In this document: piece by piece, positions 1 to 9,300 of the stretch
How the letters are laid out: every line of letters starts with the position of its first letter
How positions within the stretch are numbered: position 1 is the stretch's first letter
Assembly: GCA_035517775.1 (NCBI GenBank)
Contig: DATIYF010000131.1
Location: forward strand, 1-40,122
Direction: 5' to 3'
From: DATIYF01 sp035517775
GTDB lineage: Bacteria; Acidobacteriota; Terriglobia; Terriglobales; Acidobacteriaceae
Length of the DNA stretch: 40,122 bases
Program-made: the position numbers and the translations under genes
Notes under the pieces: model-generated
What the model saw: only the letters and a program-made list of their open reading frames with translations
Databases searched by the model: none
What the model was told of the DNA's origin: nothing

Positions 1-579
1 GCGCAGCGTGGCCAGGTCGGGCACCAGGCCAATGAACCAGAAGATCAGCGAAACGGTGAAGTAGGTCGAGACCGCGAAGACGTCCCACACCAGCGGGCTG
101 CGGAACTGCGGCCAGTACTTCATGGTGTTGGGATAGGGGAAGAGCCAGTAAAACAGCCAGGGGCGGCCCAGGTGAAACAGGGGAAACATGCCGGCGCAGG
201 CCACGGCAAACAGGGTCATGGCCTCGGCGAAGCGGTTGATGGAGTTGCGCCAGGACTGCCGCAACAAAAGCAAGATGGCGGAGATCAGCGTGCCCGCATG
301 GCCGATTCCAATCCACCAGACAAAGTTGATAATGGCGAATCCCCACGCAATCGGGATGGTCACGCCCCAGATGCCGACGCCCTTGAGGAACAGGTAGCCG
401 ACGGCGTAGAGGAAGATCATCACGATGACGAAAGCAATGCCAAAGCCCAGGTACCACCCGTTCGAGGTCGGGCGGGTGAGCACGATCGAACTGATCTGGT
501 CGGTTATGGTGGCGAAGGTATGCCCGGGTTCAATGACCGGGGCCTGGCCTGCTTCGCCTTGTTCGATTTCGTCAGCCAT
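1..579 (-). CDS. actC: ActC, NrfD-like membrane subunit of alternative complex III (3' end cut by window)
   Basis: This is the N-terminal 193 codons of an integral membrane protein that runs off the window edge. In known alternative complex III (ACIII), ActC is the NrfD/PsrC-type subunit that oxidises menaquinol and passes electrons to ActB. What is visible: a short polar N-terminus (MADEIEQGEA), then several hydrophobic helices (around residues 44-65, 74-104, 117-137 and 168-190). The stretch VWWIGIGHAGTLIS is the characteristic NrfD-family helix with a His-Ala-Gly motif, followed by LLRQSWRNSINR. The start ATG is preceded by only a weak purine signal. It follows actA and actB on the same strand in the usual ACIII order, but after an unusually long 144-bp gap. 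Identity is firm from motif and context; the C-terminal half is not visible. Confidence 0.92.
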   Translation of the reverse strand, partial: MADEIEQGEAGQAPVIEPGHTFATITDQISSIVLTRPTSNGWYLGFGIAFVIVMIFLYAVGYLFLKGVGIWGVTIPIAWGFAIINFVWWIGIGHAGTLISAILLLLRQSWRNSINRFAEAMTLFAVACAGMFPLFHLGRPWLFYWLFPYPNTMKYWPQFRSPLVWDVFAVSTYFTVSLIFWFIGLVPDLATLR

Positions 580-611
580 GGATTAAGGGTTCCATGCCCT
601 CGCGGGCCAGT

Positions 612-695
612 GTGGCGGCGGGGCTCTGCCCCGCCACGCCGATCTCAGCTCGACAATTCCGCGACCCTGCAGGCCGCCAGAGGGGGCAAAGCCCC
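612..695. repeat. two GC-rich hairpins between actB and actC
   Basis: The actB-actC gap contains two inverted repeats. The first pairs 612-624 with 628-637 (arms ending GGGGC / GCCCC, one 3-nt bulge, loop TCT). The second pairs 683-687 with 691-695 (GGGGC, loop AAA, GCCCC). Neither is followed by a T-run on either strand, so these are not classical terminators. They could be transcript-processing or stability elements that set the ActB:ActC ratio, or small repeat units. The structure is directly visible; the role is inferred. Confidence 0.5.
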
Positions 696-723
696 GTTCC
701 CACACAAACTGGACAGCAATCCT

Positions 724-3700
724 TCATGACCCCAACTCCGGATTCGGGTTGCGAATCTCGGCCAGATACGAAGTGCGCGGCCGCGTATTCAAGTCTTCGA
801 GCAGATGATAGTCGCGCGCCTCGGCCTTGAGCTTCGAGACCCGGCTATTGGGATCGTTAATATTTCCGAAAACAATGGCATTGGCAGGGCACGACTGCTG
901 GCACGCGGTCTGCAGTTCGCCATCGGCGATCTTGCGGTTTTCGCGCTCGGCGTCAATGCGGTGCTCGGCGATGCGCTGGATGCAGTAGGTGCACTTTTCC
1001 ATGACGCCGCGGCTGCGCACGGTGACGTCGGGATTGCGCATCATCTTGTACTGGGGCGTGGTCCAGTCCTGAAACAGCAGAAAATTGAAGCGCCGCACCT
1101 TGTAGGGGCAGTTATTGGAGCAGTAGCGCGTGCCCACGCAGCGGTTGTAAATCATGTCGTTCAGGCCTTCGGTCGAGTGCACGGTCGCGCCGACCGGGCA
1201 AACCACTTCGCAGGGCGCGTTCTCGCACTGCTGGCAGGGCACGGGCTGGAAATAGGCCTTGGGGTGGTCGCGATCTCCCTGATAGTAAACGTCCACGCGC
1301 AGCCAGTGCATGTAGCGGCCCAGAATGCACTGTTCCTTGCCGACCACGGCAATGTTGTTCTCCGACTGGCAGGCGACAATGCAGTTGTTGCAGCCCACGC
1401 AGGCATTCAGATCAATGGTCATGCCCCAGGCGTAAGCTTCGTCCTTGTAATCGTAGGGCTTGTAGAGCGTGAGTGAAGGAGGAACCTGCTCGTCTTTGGC
1501 GAAGTTGGGCTCGTGCTGGTACTCCTCCAAAGTCGCGGTGCGCACCTGGGGGCGCGCGCCTACCGGAGTGTCCATGGTCTGGTAGCCCTGGGTTGTGGCC
1601 AGCTTCGTGCTGCCCCCAGTTCCTGCGATCACCACTCCCGTGGCAAACCAGGGCGCGGCGCTGGAACGCAAGGGATAGAAGTCCCACCCTGCTCCGGTTC
1701 CGGCGCGGCCTGCGCGGGTTCGCCCATAGCCCAGAAACGCGGTGATCGAATTATCGGGGTGGCCAGCCTGCACCCAGACCGCGGCCGTGACCGTCTTTCC
1801 GTTGAGCGTCACATGAACCAGATCTTCTGTCTTCAGGCCGAAGCGCTCCGCCATGGCCGGGCCCATCATGACGGGATTGTCCCAGGTCATCTTGCTCATC
1901 GGCTTGGGCAGCTCCTGCAGCCAGCCGTTATTGGAAAACTGGCCGTCGTAGATGGAGGGATCGCGGCGGAAGTTGATTTCCGGGCCGGCCGTACTGGGCG
2001 CCACGGGGGCCGGGAAGTTTGGGTTCTTTACCGCGACTGTCTTCGGCCCGAAAGCAGTGCCTTCAATCCAGCCGTTGTTCAGCGAGCGCCGCCAGAACAT
2101 GTCGAAGTCCGCGCCGGGGTGCTGTTTCTTCCAGAAGTTTTGCACCAGATCGTGGCCATTGGCGTCCGGCTCGCCGGCCAGCGTTCCTGCCACTTCGTAA
2201 ATGCTCTTGCCCTCATAGAGCGGCGCAATCAGCGGCTGAACAATGCTCACCGTGCCGTCATAGGCCCGAGTATCACCCCAGGCTTCCAGGTAATGCGCCT
2301 CGTTTATGTGCCAGTGGCAAAGTTCGGCGGTTTCATCCTGATAAAGGCCGAGATGGACACGCAACGGAATGCCAGTGTTCTTGAGGGCATCGGCGAAACC
2401 AAAGTCGGCGGGCGCGTCGTAAACGGGGTTGCCGCCGAGGATGAAGAGCATGTCCACTTTGTTGCCGCGCATATCGGCGACCAGGTCTTTGAGCGACTCG
2501 GTCTGGTTGATGGGATTAGCATTGACCGGCTCGGTGTAGAAGACGGTCTTGCCCTCATTGCCGAGCTTCTCGTTGATGGCGTGGGCCAGCGCATGAATGG
2601 TGGCCGGCTGGTGGTCGCCGCAAATCACCACGCTGGAACCGGGATGCGCCTTGAGATCGTTCACAAGCCGGGAGGCGAACTCCTGTGCGGGTTCGGCTTC
2701 AGTGCCAGCATTCTGGCTGGTGACTCCCACCTGCGAAGCCAGCAGGCGGGTGAACCCATCGAAGCGAGAGGCCTGAAGCGGCAGCCGATGATCGGCTTTC
2801 GCCCCGGTCGAGGTCATGGTGCTCTCGACTACGTAAAGGCGGCTCAGGCTGCCGGTTTCGGGATTGCGGCGGCTGGCGAAGTCGCGGATGTAGCGCGAGC
2901 TTCCCGGGAAACCGCCATAGAGGAAGTCGGCGTCGAGCGAAAGAATCACGTCCGCCCTGGAGAAGTCGTAGCGCGTTTCCACCGGCTGGCCGAAGGCCAG
3001 CTTCGCGCCGTCGAGAACATTATCGCGATTGATGGGCTCATAGACATGCCACTTGGCTTCGGGATACATCGCCAGCAGCGCGCGCATCTGGTCGGCCAGA
3101 GTGGGCGAAGAAGTGGTGGGGGTAAGGATACGAATGCCCGCGCCTTTCAGGCTCTTCTGCACGTTCAGCGGGCCGCGAATCGAGGTGCGAAAGTCGGTCC
3201 AGGAGCGCACATCGCCGAGATAGGTAACGGTCTGGGAGCGGTCGGGATCGTACATACCCAAAAGCGAGGCTTGGGCAAAGACATCGGTGCCGCTGAGGCT
3301 GGCGGGATGCAGATCGTTGCCCTCGATTTTGGTGGGGCGGAAAAGATGGCTCTCCACGAGCAGTGGGCTGGCGTAACCGCTCAGGGTAAAGGCCGTGGCG
3401 TAAAACATCGCACGGCCGGGAATGACCTCTTCCGGCTGCTTGACGTAGGGAACAATCGGCTCGAGCGGCTGTTTGGTACAGGCGGTCATGCCGGCCAGAG
3501 CTAAAGACGCTCCCATCAGCTTAAGAAAGCCGCGGCGGGAGACTGCATCCAGCCATTCGGAAGCACCCTTGGGAAACTCGCGGTGCAGCATCTCCTGGAA
3601 TTCGGCGCTGCCAGCCAGCTCTTCCAGGCTGCGCCAGAATTCTGGGCCCTTGGTCTCGGCAATGCGGGCACGCGCGGTTTCCATATCGAGCTTGCCTTTT

Positions 3701-3756
3701 GTACCGGGACAGACCTCTTCGCGATGGGCTTTGCCGTTCTGTTCTTCCGTGCTCAT
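724..3756 (-). CDS. actB: ActB, molybdopterin-oxidoreductase-like iron-sulfur subunit of alternative complex III
   Basis: A 1010-residue protein with a molybdopterin-oxidoreductase fold followed by a ferredoxin-like region; in ACIII of other bacteria ActB carries the Fe-S clusters and no Mo cofactor. A twin-arginine motif SRRGFLK lies at residues 73-79, followed by a hydrophobic stretch and a Cys at 93 that could serve as a loose lipobox. The first ~720 residues match the catalytic-fold part. Four Cys-rich groups follow: CVGCNNCIVAC near residue 786, CQQCENAPCEVVC near 839, CVGTRYCSNNC near 871, and CTYC near 921 with a partner CQQSCP near 950. The third group lacks its second Cys (a Thr is there), consistent with the [3Fe-4S] cluster reported for ActB. 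It starts 37 bp after actA stops. Confidence 0.95.
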   Translation of the reverse strand: MSTEEQNGKAHREEVCPGTKGKLDMETARARIAETKGPEFWRSLEELAGSAEFQEMLHREFPKGASEWLDAVSRRGFLKLMGASLALAGMTACTKQPLEPIVPYVKQPEEVIPGRAMFYATAFTLSGYASPLLVESHLFRPTKIEGNDLHPASLSGTDVFAQASLLGMYDPDRSQTVTYLGDVRSWTDFRTSIRGPLNVQKSLKGAGIRILTPTTSSPTLADQMRALLAMYPEAKWHVYEPINRDNVLDGAKLAFGQPVETRYDFSRADVILSLDADFLYGGFPGSSRYIRDFASRRNPETGSLSRLYVVESTMTSTGAKADHRLPLQASRFDGFTRLLASQVGVTSQNAGTEAEPAQEFASRLVNDLKAHPGSSVVICGDHQPATIHALAHAINEKLGNEGKTVFYTEPVNANPINQTESLKDLVADMRGNKVDMLFILGGNPVYDAPADFGFADALKNTGIPLRVHLGLYQDETAELCHWHINEAHYLEAWGDTRAYDGTVSIVQPLIAPLYEGKSIYEVAGTLAGEPDANGHDLVQNFWKKQHPGADFDMFWRRSLNNGWIEGTAFGPKTVAVKNPNFPAPVAPSTAGPEINFRRDPSIYDGQFSNNGWLQELPKPMSKMTWDNPVMMGPAMAERFGLKTEDLVHVTLNGKTVTAAVWVQAGHPDNSITAFLGYGRTRAGRAGTGAGWDFYPLRSSAAPWFATGVVIAGTGGSTKLATTQGYQTMDTPVGARPQVRTATLEEYQHEPNFAKDEQVPPSLTLYKPYDYKDEAYAWGMTIDLNACVGCNNCIVACQSENNIAVVGKEQCILGRYMHWLRVDVYYQGDRDHPKAYFQPVPCQQCENAPCEVVCPVGATVHSTEGLNDMIYNRCVGTRYCSNNCPYKVRRFNFLLFQDWTTPQYKMMRNPDVTVRSRGVMEKCTYCIQRIAEHRIDAERENRKIADGELQTACQQSCPANAIVFGNINDPNSRVSKLKAEARDYHLLEDLNTRPRTSYLAEIRNPNPELGS

Positions 3757-3793
3757 TCCGTCACTTTCCGCATGTCTTTTGGAGCGCGACCAT

Positions 3794-4489
3794 TTACCTA
3801 TGGCAGGTGTTGCAACTCGTGATATCCGCCACGGTGCGCAAGTTGTACTTTTTCACCAAATAGCTTCCCAGGGAATCCTGGTCGGCAAAAGCCTTTCCAT
3901 CCACCACCACCGGCAGGCTGGTGGTGGGTTGCTGATAACGCATGTTGAACACCTGATCGCGCGGCCGCAGATATTCCTCAGGGTTGCGATGGCAGTTCAG
4001 GCACCACTCCATTTGCAGCGAAGCATAGTTGTACATCAGGGGCATGCGGTCCACCGGCCCATGGCAGGTGTTGCAGCCCACGCCCTTGGCGATGTGAATG
4101 CTGTGATTGAAATAAACGAAATCGGGCAGGTCGTTGACCCGCGTCCAGACCAGCGATTTGCCACTGCGGTAGCTTTCACGCACCGGTTCCAGCATGGCGG
4201 CATTGGTCCAGATCTGAGAATGGCAGTTCATGCAGGTCCTGGTCGGGGGAATGCCGGCAAAACTCGAGGTCTCTACCGAAGTGTGGCAGTAGCGGCAGTC
4301 AATGCCCAGGGCGGCAACGTGGTGCTGATGGCTGAAGGGAACCGGTTGGGGGCGGGCCACTTCGGCATAGGAGGTGTACGGAGACGCCTGCACCTCATAG
4401 GCGACCCAGAAAGCGGCAGCCACCACAAACACGGCTCCATAAATCGTAGCCCGGGAGATGGAATTCGTGCTGCGATGAAAAATCTGCAT
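3794..4489 (-). CDS. actA: ActA, membrane-anchored pentaheme cytochrome c of alternative complex III
   Basis: A 231-residue multiheme cytochrome c, first gene of the ACIII operon. Five CxxCH haem-binding motifs are visible: CRYCH (65-69), CMNCH (86-90), CNTCH (139-143), CLNCH (163-167) and CNTCH at the extreme C-terminus. One N-terminal hydrophobic helix (about 15-33) anchors it to the membrane. I chose the ATG at 4489, giving the start MQIFHRSTNSIS, which resembles family starts as I recall them; an in-frame ATG at 4522 would add 11 residues (MGAACANSLVR) that look untypical. Known role: electron transfer from ActB towards a cytochrome oxidase or soluble carrier. An extended -10 promoter lies about 110 bp upstream. 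Confidence 0.94.
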   Translation of the reverse strand: MQIFHRSTNSISRATIYGAVFVVAAAFWVAYEVQASPYTSYAEVARPQPVPFSHQHHVAALGIDCRYCHTSVETSSFAGIPPTRTCMNCHSQIWTNAAMLEPVRESYRSGKSLVWTRVNDLPDFVYFNHSIHIAKGVGCNTCHGPVDRMPLMYNYASLQMEWCLNCHRNPEEYLRPRDQVFNMRYQQPTTSLPVVVDGKAFADQDSLGSYLVKKYNLRTVADITSCNTCHR

Positions 4490-4924
4490 TCGAACGAGAG
4501 AGTTAGCGCACGCGGCCCCCACATGGGCCGGCTCAGGGTTGTTGCCGCCAAATGGTTATGCGGTCACGGACTGCAGAATCGTGATCTCAGGAAACTGGCG
4601 ATTATAGCAGTTCACCTCGTGTTCTGTCGTAGCACGAGCGATTCCCATGGGGCCGAAATTGCTGGATGGTTGAAATTGTAGAAGTTTTTCCACAGAAAGC
4701 CGGGGGTGACGGCAATCTGCGGCCGCCCCACTTCCTATTTTGGGAATCAGTCTTGAAGCGGCTCTAAGATTACCACCGGAAGAGCAAAGGTTTTCCGCAG
4801 ATACGCTGTGGCAAGTAAATTTCGGTCTGCTTGGCGGCATAGACCGAGGTGAATCTGATAGCTGGCAGCCTGCACTCATGCCGGCACTTGAAGGATTGCC
4901 CTTTCGCGCAGAAGATCAAAGCGC
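4490..4924. other. divergent intergenic region between actA and the amidase gene
   Basis: This 435-bp stretch carries no convincing gene. Its clearest content is the minus-strand promoter at 4601-4630 that would drive actA. The half nearer the amidase is moderately AT-rich, but I could not find a paired -35/-10 reading right, and the amidase ATG has only a weak purine-rich region before it. Short reading frames here look like chance frames. Confidence 0.6.
4601..4630 (-). promoter_or_regulatory. extended -10 promoter for the actABC operon
   Basis: On the minus strand the sequence reads TGC-TATAAT, a perfect -10 hexamer (4606-4601) with the TGn extension (4609-4607). An 18-bp spacer separates it from ACGACA (4630-4625), which matches four of six consensus -35 bases. 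Transcription would begin near 4594, giving a leader of about 105 nt before the actA ATG at 4489. Seen in sequence; activity is inferred from housekeeping-sigma consensus. Confidence 0.6.
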
Positions 4925-6304
4925 ATGCGCCGCCCGATTCTTGAGGTCAGCGAACTGCTGCGAACCCGCGCGCTGTCGCCGGTGGAGTTGACCAAAGAAT
5001 GCCTAACCCGGATCGAAAAGCTGAATCCTGCGTTGAACGCCTTTATCACGGTGACGGCAGATTCGGCGCTGGCCCAGGCGCGCCAGGCCGAGGAGGAGAT
5101 TCGGCGAGGCCGATGGCGCGGCCCTCTGCACGGCATTCCGCTGGGCTTGAAAGACTTGATTGATACCGCCGGCACTCGAACCACCGCCGCCAGCGGGCTT
5201 TTCAAAGACCGCGTTCCAGGCGAAGACGCGGAGGTTGTGCGCCGGCTGAAATCTGCAGGCGCCATTCTGCTGGGCAAACAGAATCTACATGAATTTGCTT
5301 ATGGGGGCAGCTCGCTGATCAGCTATTTCGGCGCGGTGCATAACCCGTGGAACCGGGAGAATATTGCCGGCGGTTCCTCCGGAGGCTCCGCGGCGGCGGT
5401 GGCAGCGGGGCTGGGTTATGGGGCAATTGGAACAGACACGGCGGGCTCGATTCGTGAGCCGGCCGCGCTATGCGGCGTGGTGGGGCTGAAGCCCACCTAT
5501 GGGCGGGTGAGCACTCGCGGGGTGATTGCACTTTCGGCCTCTCTCGATCACGTTGGCCCGATCGCAGGTTGCGTGGCGGATGCGGCAGTGGTTCTGCAGG
5601 CGATCGCAGAACCAGGTGGGGCAAGCGACATGCCGGCGGGTGATTTTGTGGCCGCGGTAAAACAGCCGCGCAAGGCGCTACGGCTGGGCATTCCCCGCGC
5701 GCTTTTCTACGAGGAACTCGATCCCGAGATTTCCTCGGCCATGGAAGAAGCGCTGACAGTTCTGAAATCGCTGGGCAACGAGTTGCGCGAGATTTCACTC
5801 GCGGTCAATACGGACCGCACCTTGCAAAGGGCAGAGTCGTATCTGGCGCATCTGGATTTCATTGGCAGAAGTCCGGAGCTTTACCAGCCTGAGACTTTGC
5901 GCCGCATCCAGACCGGAGCGGTGGAGTGGGCCGATTACACCCGGGCGCTGCTGGAGTTAAAGCGGGAGCGCAGCGAAATCGGGAAAATGTTCTCGCAGGT
6001 GGATCTTCTGGTGACACCGGCGACGCCAGCACCCGCGCCAGGCATGGAAGAATTCGTGCGGGATCCCGAAATGCTGCGTCCGCGCGAGCTTCTGCTGCTG
6101 CGCAACACGCGTCCCTTTAATGTCTGGGGACTGCCGGCGATTTCTCTGCCGTGCGGATTCACCGAATCGGGCCTTCCTATGGGCCTGCAGATTGCGGGTC
6201 CGCACTGGCGCGAGGACCTTGTGCTGGACCTGGCGCACGCTTATGAGCAGGCGACGGAGTGGCACAAGCGAGAGCCGAACCTGGAAGGCTTACTGGATGG
6301 ATAG
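4925..6304 (+). CDS. amidase-signature family hydrolase (GatA-like)
   Basis: A 459-residue amidase-signature enzyme, the typical length. The Ser-cisSer-Lys triad is complete: Lys76 in LGLKDLID, cis-Ser151 in the glycine/serine-rich GGSSGGS loop, and nucleophile Ser175 in DTAGSIREPAA; the 24-residue spacing of the two serines fits the family. Members hydrolyse amide bonds; GatA supplies ammonia to the GatCAB amidotransferase, others are free-standing amidases. No gatB or gatC is nearby, so substrate is open: either GatA of a dispersed gatCAB or a general amidase. There is no signal peptide, so it should be cytoplasmic. Its stop overlaps the 3' end of the convergent DUF3857 gene by 15 bp. The start lacks a strong ribosome-binding site, but the MRRPILEVSELL beginning fits the family. 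Confidence 0.88.
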   Translation: MRRPILEVSELLRTRALSPVELTKECLTRIEKLNPALNAFITVTADSALAQARQAEEEIRRGRWRGPLHGIPLGLKDLIDTAGTRTTAASGLFKDRVPGEDAEVVRRLKSAGAILLGKQNLHEFAYGGSSLISYFGAVHNPWNRENIAGGSSGGSAAAVAAGLGYGAIGTDTAGSIREPAALCGVVGLKPTYGRVSTRGVIALSASLDHVGPIAGCVADAAVVLQAIAEPGGASDMPAGDFVAAVKQPRKALRLGIPRALFYEELDPEISSAMEEALTVLKSLGNELREISLAVNTDRTLQRAESYLAHLDFIGRSPELYQPETLRRIQTGAVEWADYTRALLELKRERSEIGKMFSQVDLLVTPATPAPAPGMEEFVRDPEMLRPRELLLLRNTRPFNVWGLPAISLPCGFTESGLPMGLQIAGPHWREDLVLDLAHAYEQATEWHKREPNLEGLLDG

Positions 6305-9300
6305 CACGTCATCGGGCAGCAACAGCACGAAGGCGCACTCGCCGGTTGTGGTGGAACAGGAGAGCACGCCACGGCGCAGGATTTTCGCCGGTTTGTCATC
6401 GGGAAAGACCGCCTGGAACTTCGCCGTGCGCAGCGCTTCGCTGAAGGCCTTCAGCTTATCGTCACCGCTGACGAACTTTACGGCTTCCACCGCCGCCCCG
6501 GAGCCGCCCGGGGCAAGCAGCACGAAGAAATCGGCGCTGGCGGTGACGGTGGCCACCTTGCCCAGCTTGATCGTGCGCGCGCTCTGCAGTTCGTCCTGAT
6601 GCTTGGCTACGACGGCATCTACTTTGGCATCGCCGCCGACGAGAGCTGCCAGGCGCCCGCGGGTTTCCGGCTCCGGACGAATGCCCTTCAGAGCAACCGC
6701 GTAGGTGGCGATGGCCTTTTCCTTTTCTCCGCGCTTTTCATAAATCTGCCCTAGGTGATCGCCGACTTCTGCATGCTGGCCGAGAATCCAGGCGGCATTG
6801 ACGTATTTTTCGGCTTTGTCGAGGTCGCCCTCCTGGAAGTAAACCCAGCCGAGGGTATCCCAGTAAGCCATGAGCGAAGGAGCGATGGCCAGGTCGCGCT
6901 GGTTCAACTGGTCAAGGGTGAGATTGCGCGAGGCGGCGGCAGTGGCCGCCACCGCCGATTCGGCATATTGCTGCGCCCGGCCGAGATGGGTTTTGTTCAA
7001 CGAGAGCTGATAGGCGATGTTGTTCCAGACAAGAGGCGTGGCGGCGAGATCCACCGCTTTATCGAAGGCGGCGAGGGCTTTGTCATCCTGGCCCAGGTTG
7101 AGATAAGCGTCGCCCAGTTGCACGTTGAGCAAAGGATCATCGGGCGTGAGCGAGACAGCTTTTTCCAATTCGGGCGCCGCCTGATCATATTTATGCTGCT
7201 CGGCGTACAGGCTGCCCAGGCCGGCATGCGCGTACTTATCGAGAGGATTGATTTCAATCTGCTTCTGGAAGGCGCTGGCTGCGTCGTCGTATTTCTGCTG
7301 CATCAGGTAGGCGCGGCCCAGAGCGTTGTAGGCGTACTCGTCGTAAGGGTTGATTTCGATCTGCTTCTTGAGCGCGGCGATGGCGTCATCGGTTTTGCGC
7401 TGGGCCAAATAAGCATTGCCCAGGTAGTTCCACGAGAGCTTGTTCTTGGGATCAAGCTCCACCGCCCGCTTGAGCAACTCCACGGCCAGCGGATAGTTGC
7501 CGCTCTGCATGGCGTTCCAGCCCGCCTGGTTGAGATCGTCCACCTTGAGCCCGGGAGGCGGAGTCATGCTTCCGCCGGCGGTGTTCTCGACGATCAGGCG
7601 TTGCCCCAGATCAGCCATCACGGCGCGGCGGAAAGCGAGGTAGTCGCTGGCCCGGGCTTGCGGCAGGTCGCGCTGGCGCATGACCAGGCGGCGCTCGCTG
7701 CGGAAGACGTTGCCTTCCAGCTTGTAACTGGCGGTGTACTCCCCATAATCGCGCTTCACCGAAAAGGCCAGGGGAAGCTGCGTCTTGTACTTGGGCGGAA
7801 ATTCCAGATTCACCTTGAAATCGAATTGCGCCGGCGGGCCTAACTCGATGGGGTCGGCATCGGGGCCGGCGTCGGCGTCTTCATCGGCATCGGCAAGGTT
7901 CAGCTGCGAAAACGGAAGATCGAGTTCCGATTTCTTCTTGGTCCAATCGAGGAAGTTCGGCTTCTCGATCTCAAACTCGATCACGAAAGGTGTTTTCGTC
8001 GCGGTGGGATCTCCGATTTTCACATTCGAAACATCACCATCGAGGCCGCTCATCGAGCTGATGGTCTGCACCACCTGCTTCCACTGCGCGTTGGGCACGC
8101 GGCGGAAGATGAGGCGCATGAGCAATTCGGTATCGCCGCGGGCGGCGTATTCCACGTGGGCGCTCAGTTTGCCCAGCTCATCTACTTTGCCGTCGAGCTC
8201 TTGCAGTTGGGTATCGGCCATGGGCGGATCGGCAGGAGTTTCTTCGAGATGGGCCGCGCCCTTTTCAGGGATCACCAGCGCCTGCTTCTTGCGCAGGTTG
8301 TAGGAGAGCAGGCGAAAGGGCGCCACTTCGGTGGTGCTGTCCATCCAGACTTCTTCTTTCCCCAGCGGGACCATGCTGATCACGTGGTCGAACTGCGAGG
8401 GCGAGGGCACATCGGGATCGAGCTTGCGGCTGGAGTTGATGAGAACAGAAGAGACGGAAAAGCCTTCGGCTTCAAGCAGCGCGGCCAGCAGCGTGTGCTT
8501 ATCCTTGCAGTCGCCGTACTGGTTGTGCAGCACATCGGCGGCGGCGTGCGGCTGGTAGCGGCCCAGCCCGAAGGAGAGGCTGATGTAGCGAAAATTCTGC
8601 GCGACGTAGTCGTAGAGGGCCTCGATTTTCTCGAGGTCGGTGGTTTTGCCCGCGGTCAGCTGCGCCGCCTTGGCGCGAATCTCGGCGCTCGGCTCGCGGC
8701 GCTCTTCTTCCAGGCCGTGATACCAGCTGCCGACCTCCGCCCAGGAGGTAAAGGTCGTCATCTGCACGGCCGGCGACTCCGGCTGCGGCTTTTTCTTTTT
8801 TTCCTTCTTGTCTTTATCTTTGTCGTCGTCTTCCCGCTGCAGATGATTGCTGGTCCAAACATAGACGCGGCGGCCGCCGGCTTCGGTGATCTTCGGATCG
8901 AGCCCAGGTTTGGTTTTCAGATCAACCTTCCGGCCCTGGGGAATGTTGATCTCCAGTTGCTCATCGAGCACGATATCGCTCTTGTCGAAATCCTCCGCGA
9001 TCCAGAACTGGCCGGGCGCCAGCGCCGTGTGGATTACGGTCACAATGTCATATTCGAGTTCTTCTCCCGGTCGCAGCCCGGGCACGGTTACGTGCTTCTG
9101 GCGAAAGTCGGTGTAGACGGGTGCTTCCCGTTGCACCGGGGCGGTCAGGTCCTGCACGGCATCGGGGTCAGCGGTAACGATTTTTCCATCGGCCTTCACC
9201 ACCCGGACATAAGAGAATTCCACGCGCTCGTTGGCCGAGCTGTACCCTACCACCAACTGTCCCCACTGCTCCACGCCGGCTTCGCTCTGGACTTTGACGC

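Noticed and set aside
172..729. 185-codon plus-strand frame at the left edge
   Set aside because: Opposite actC, which reads cleanly as an NrfD-type membrane protein on the minus strand.
1513..3504. 663-codon open frame on the plus strand opposite actB
   Set aside because: It lies fully antisense to a well-conserved ActB sequence; long antisense frames are expected in high-GC genes, and the product shows no domain or start signal.
4556..4879. 107-codon minus-strand frame upstream of actA
   Set aside because: It spans the extended -10 promoter and the divergent spacer; no motif and no start signal.
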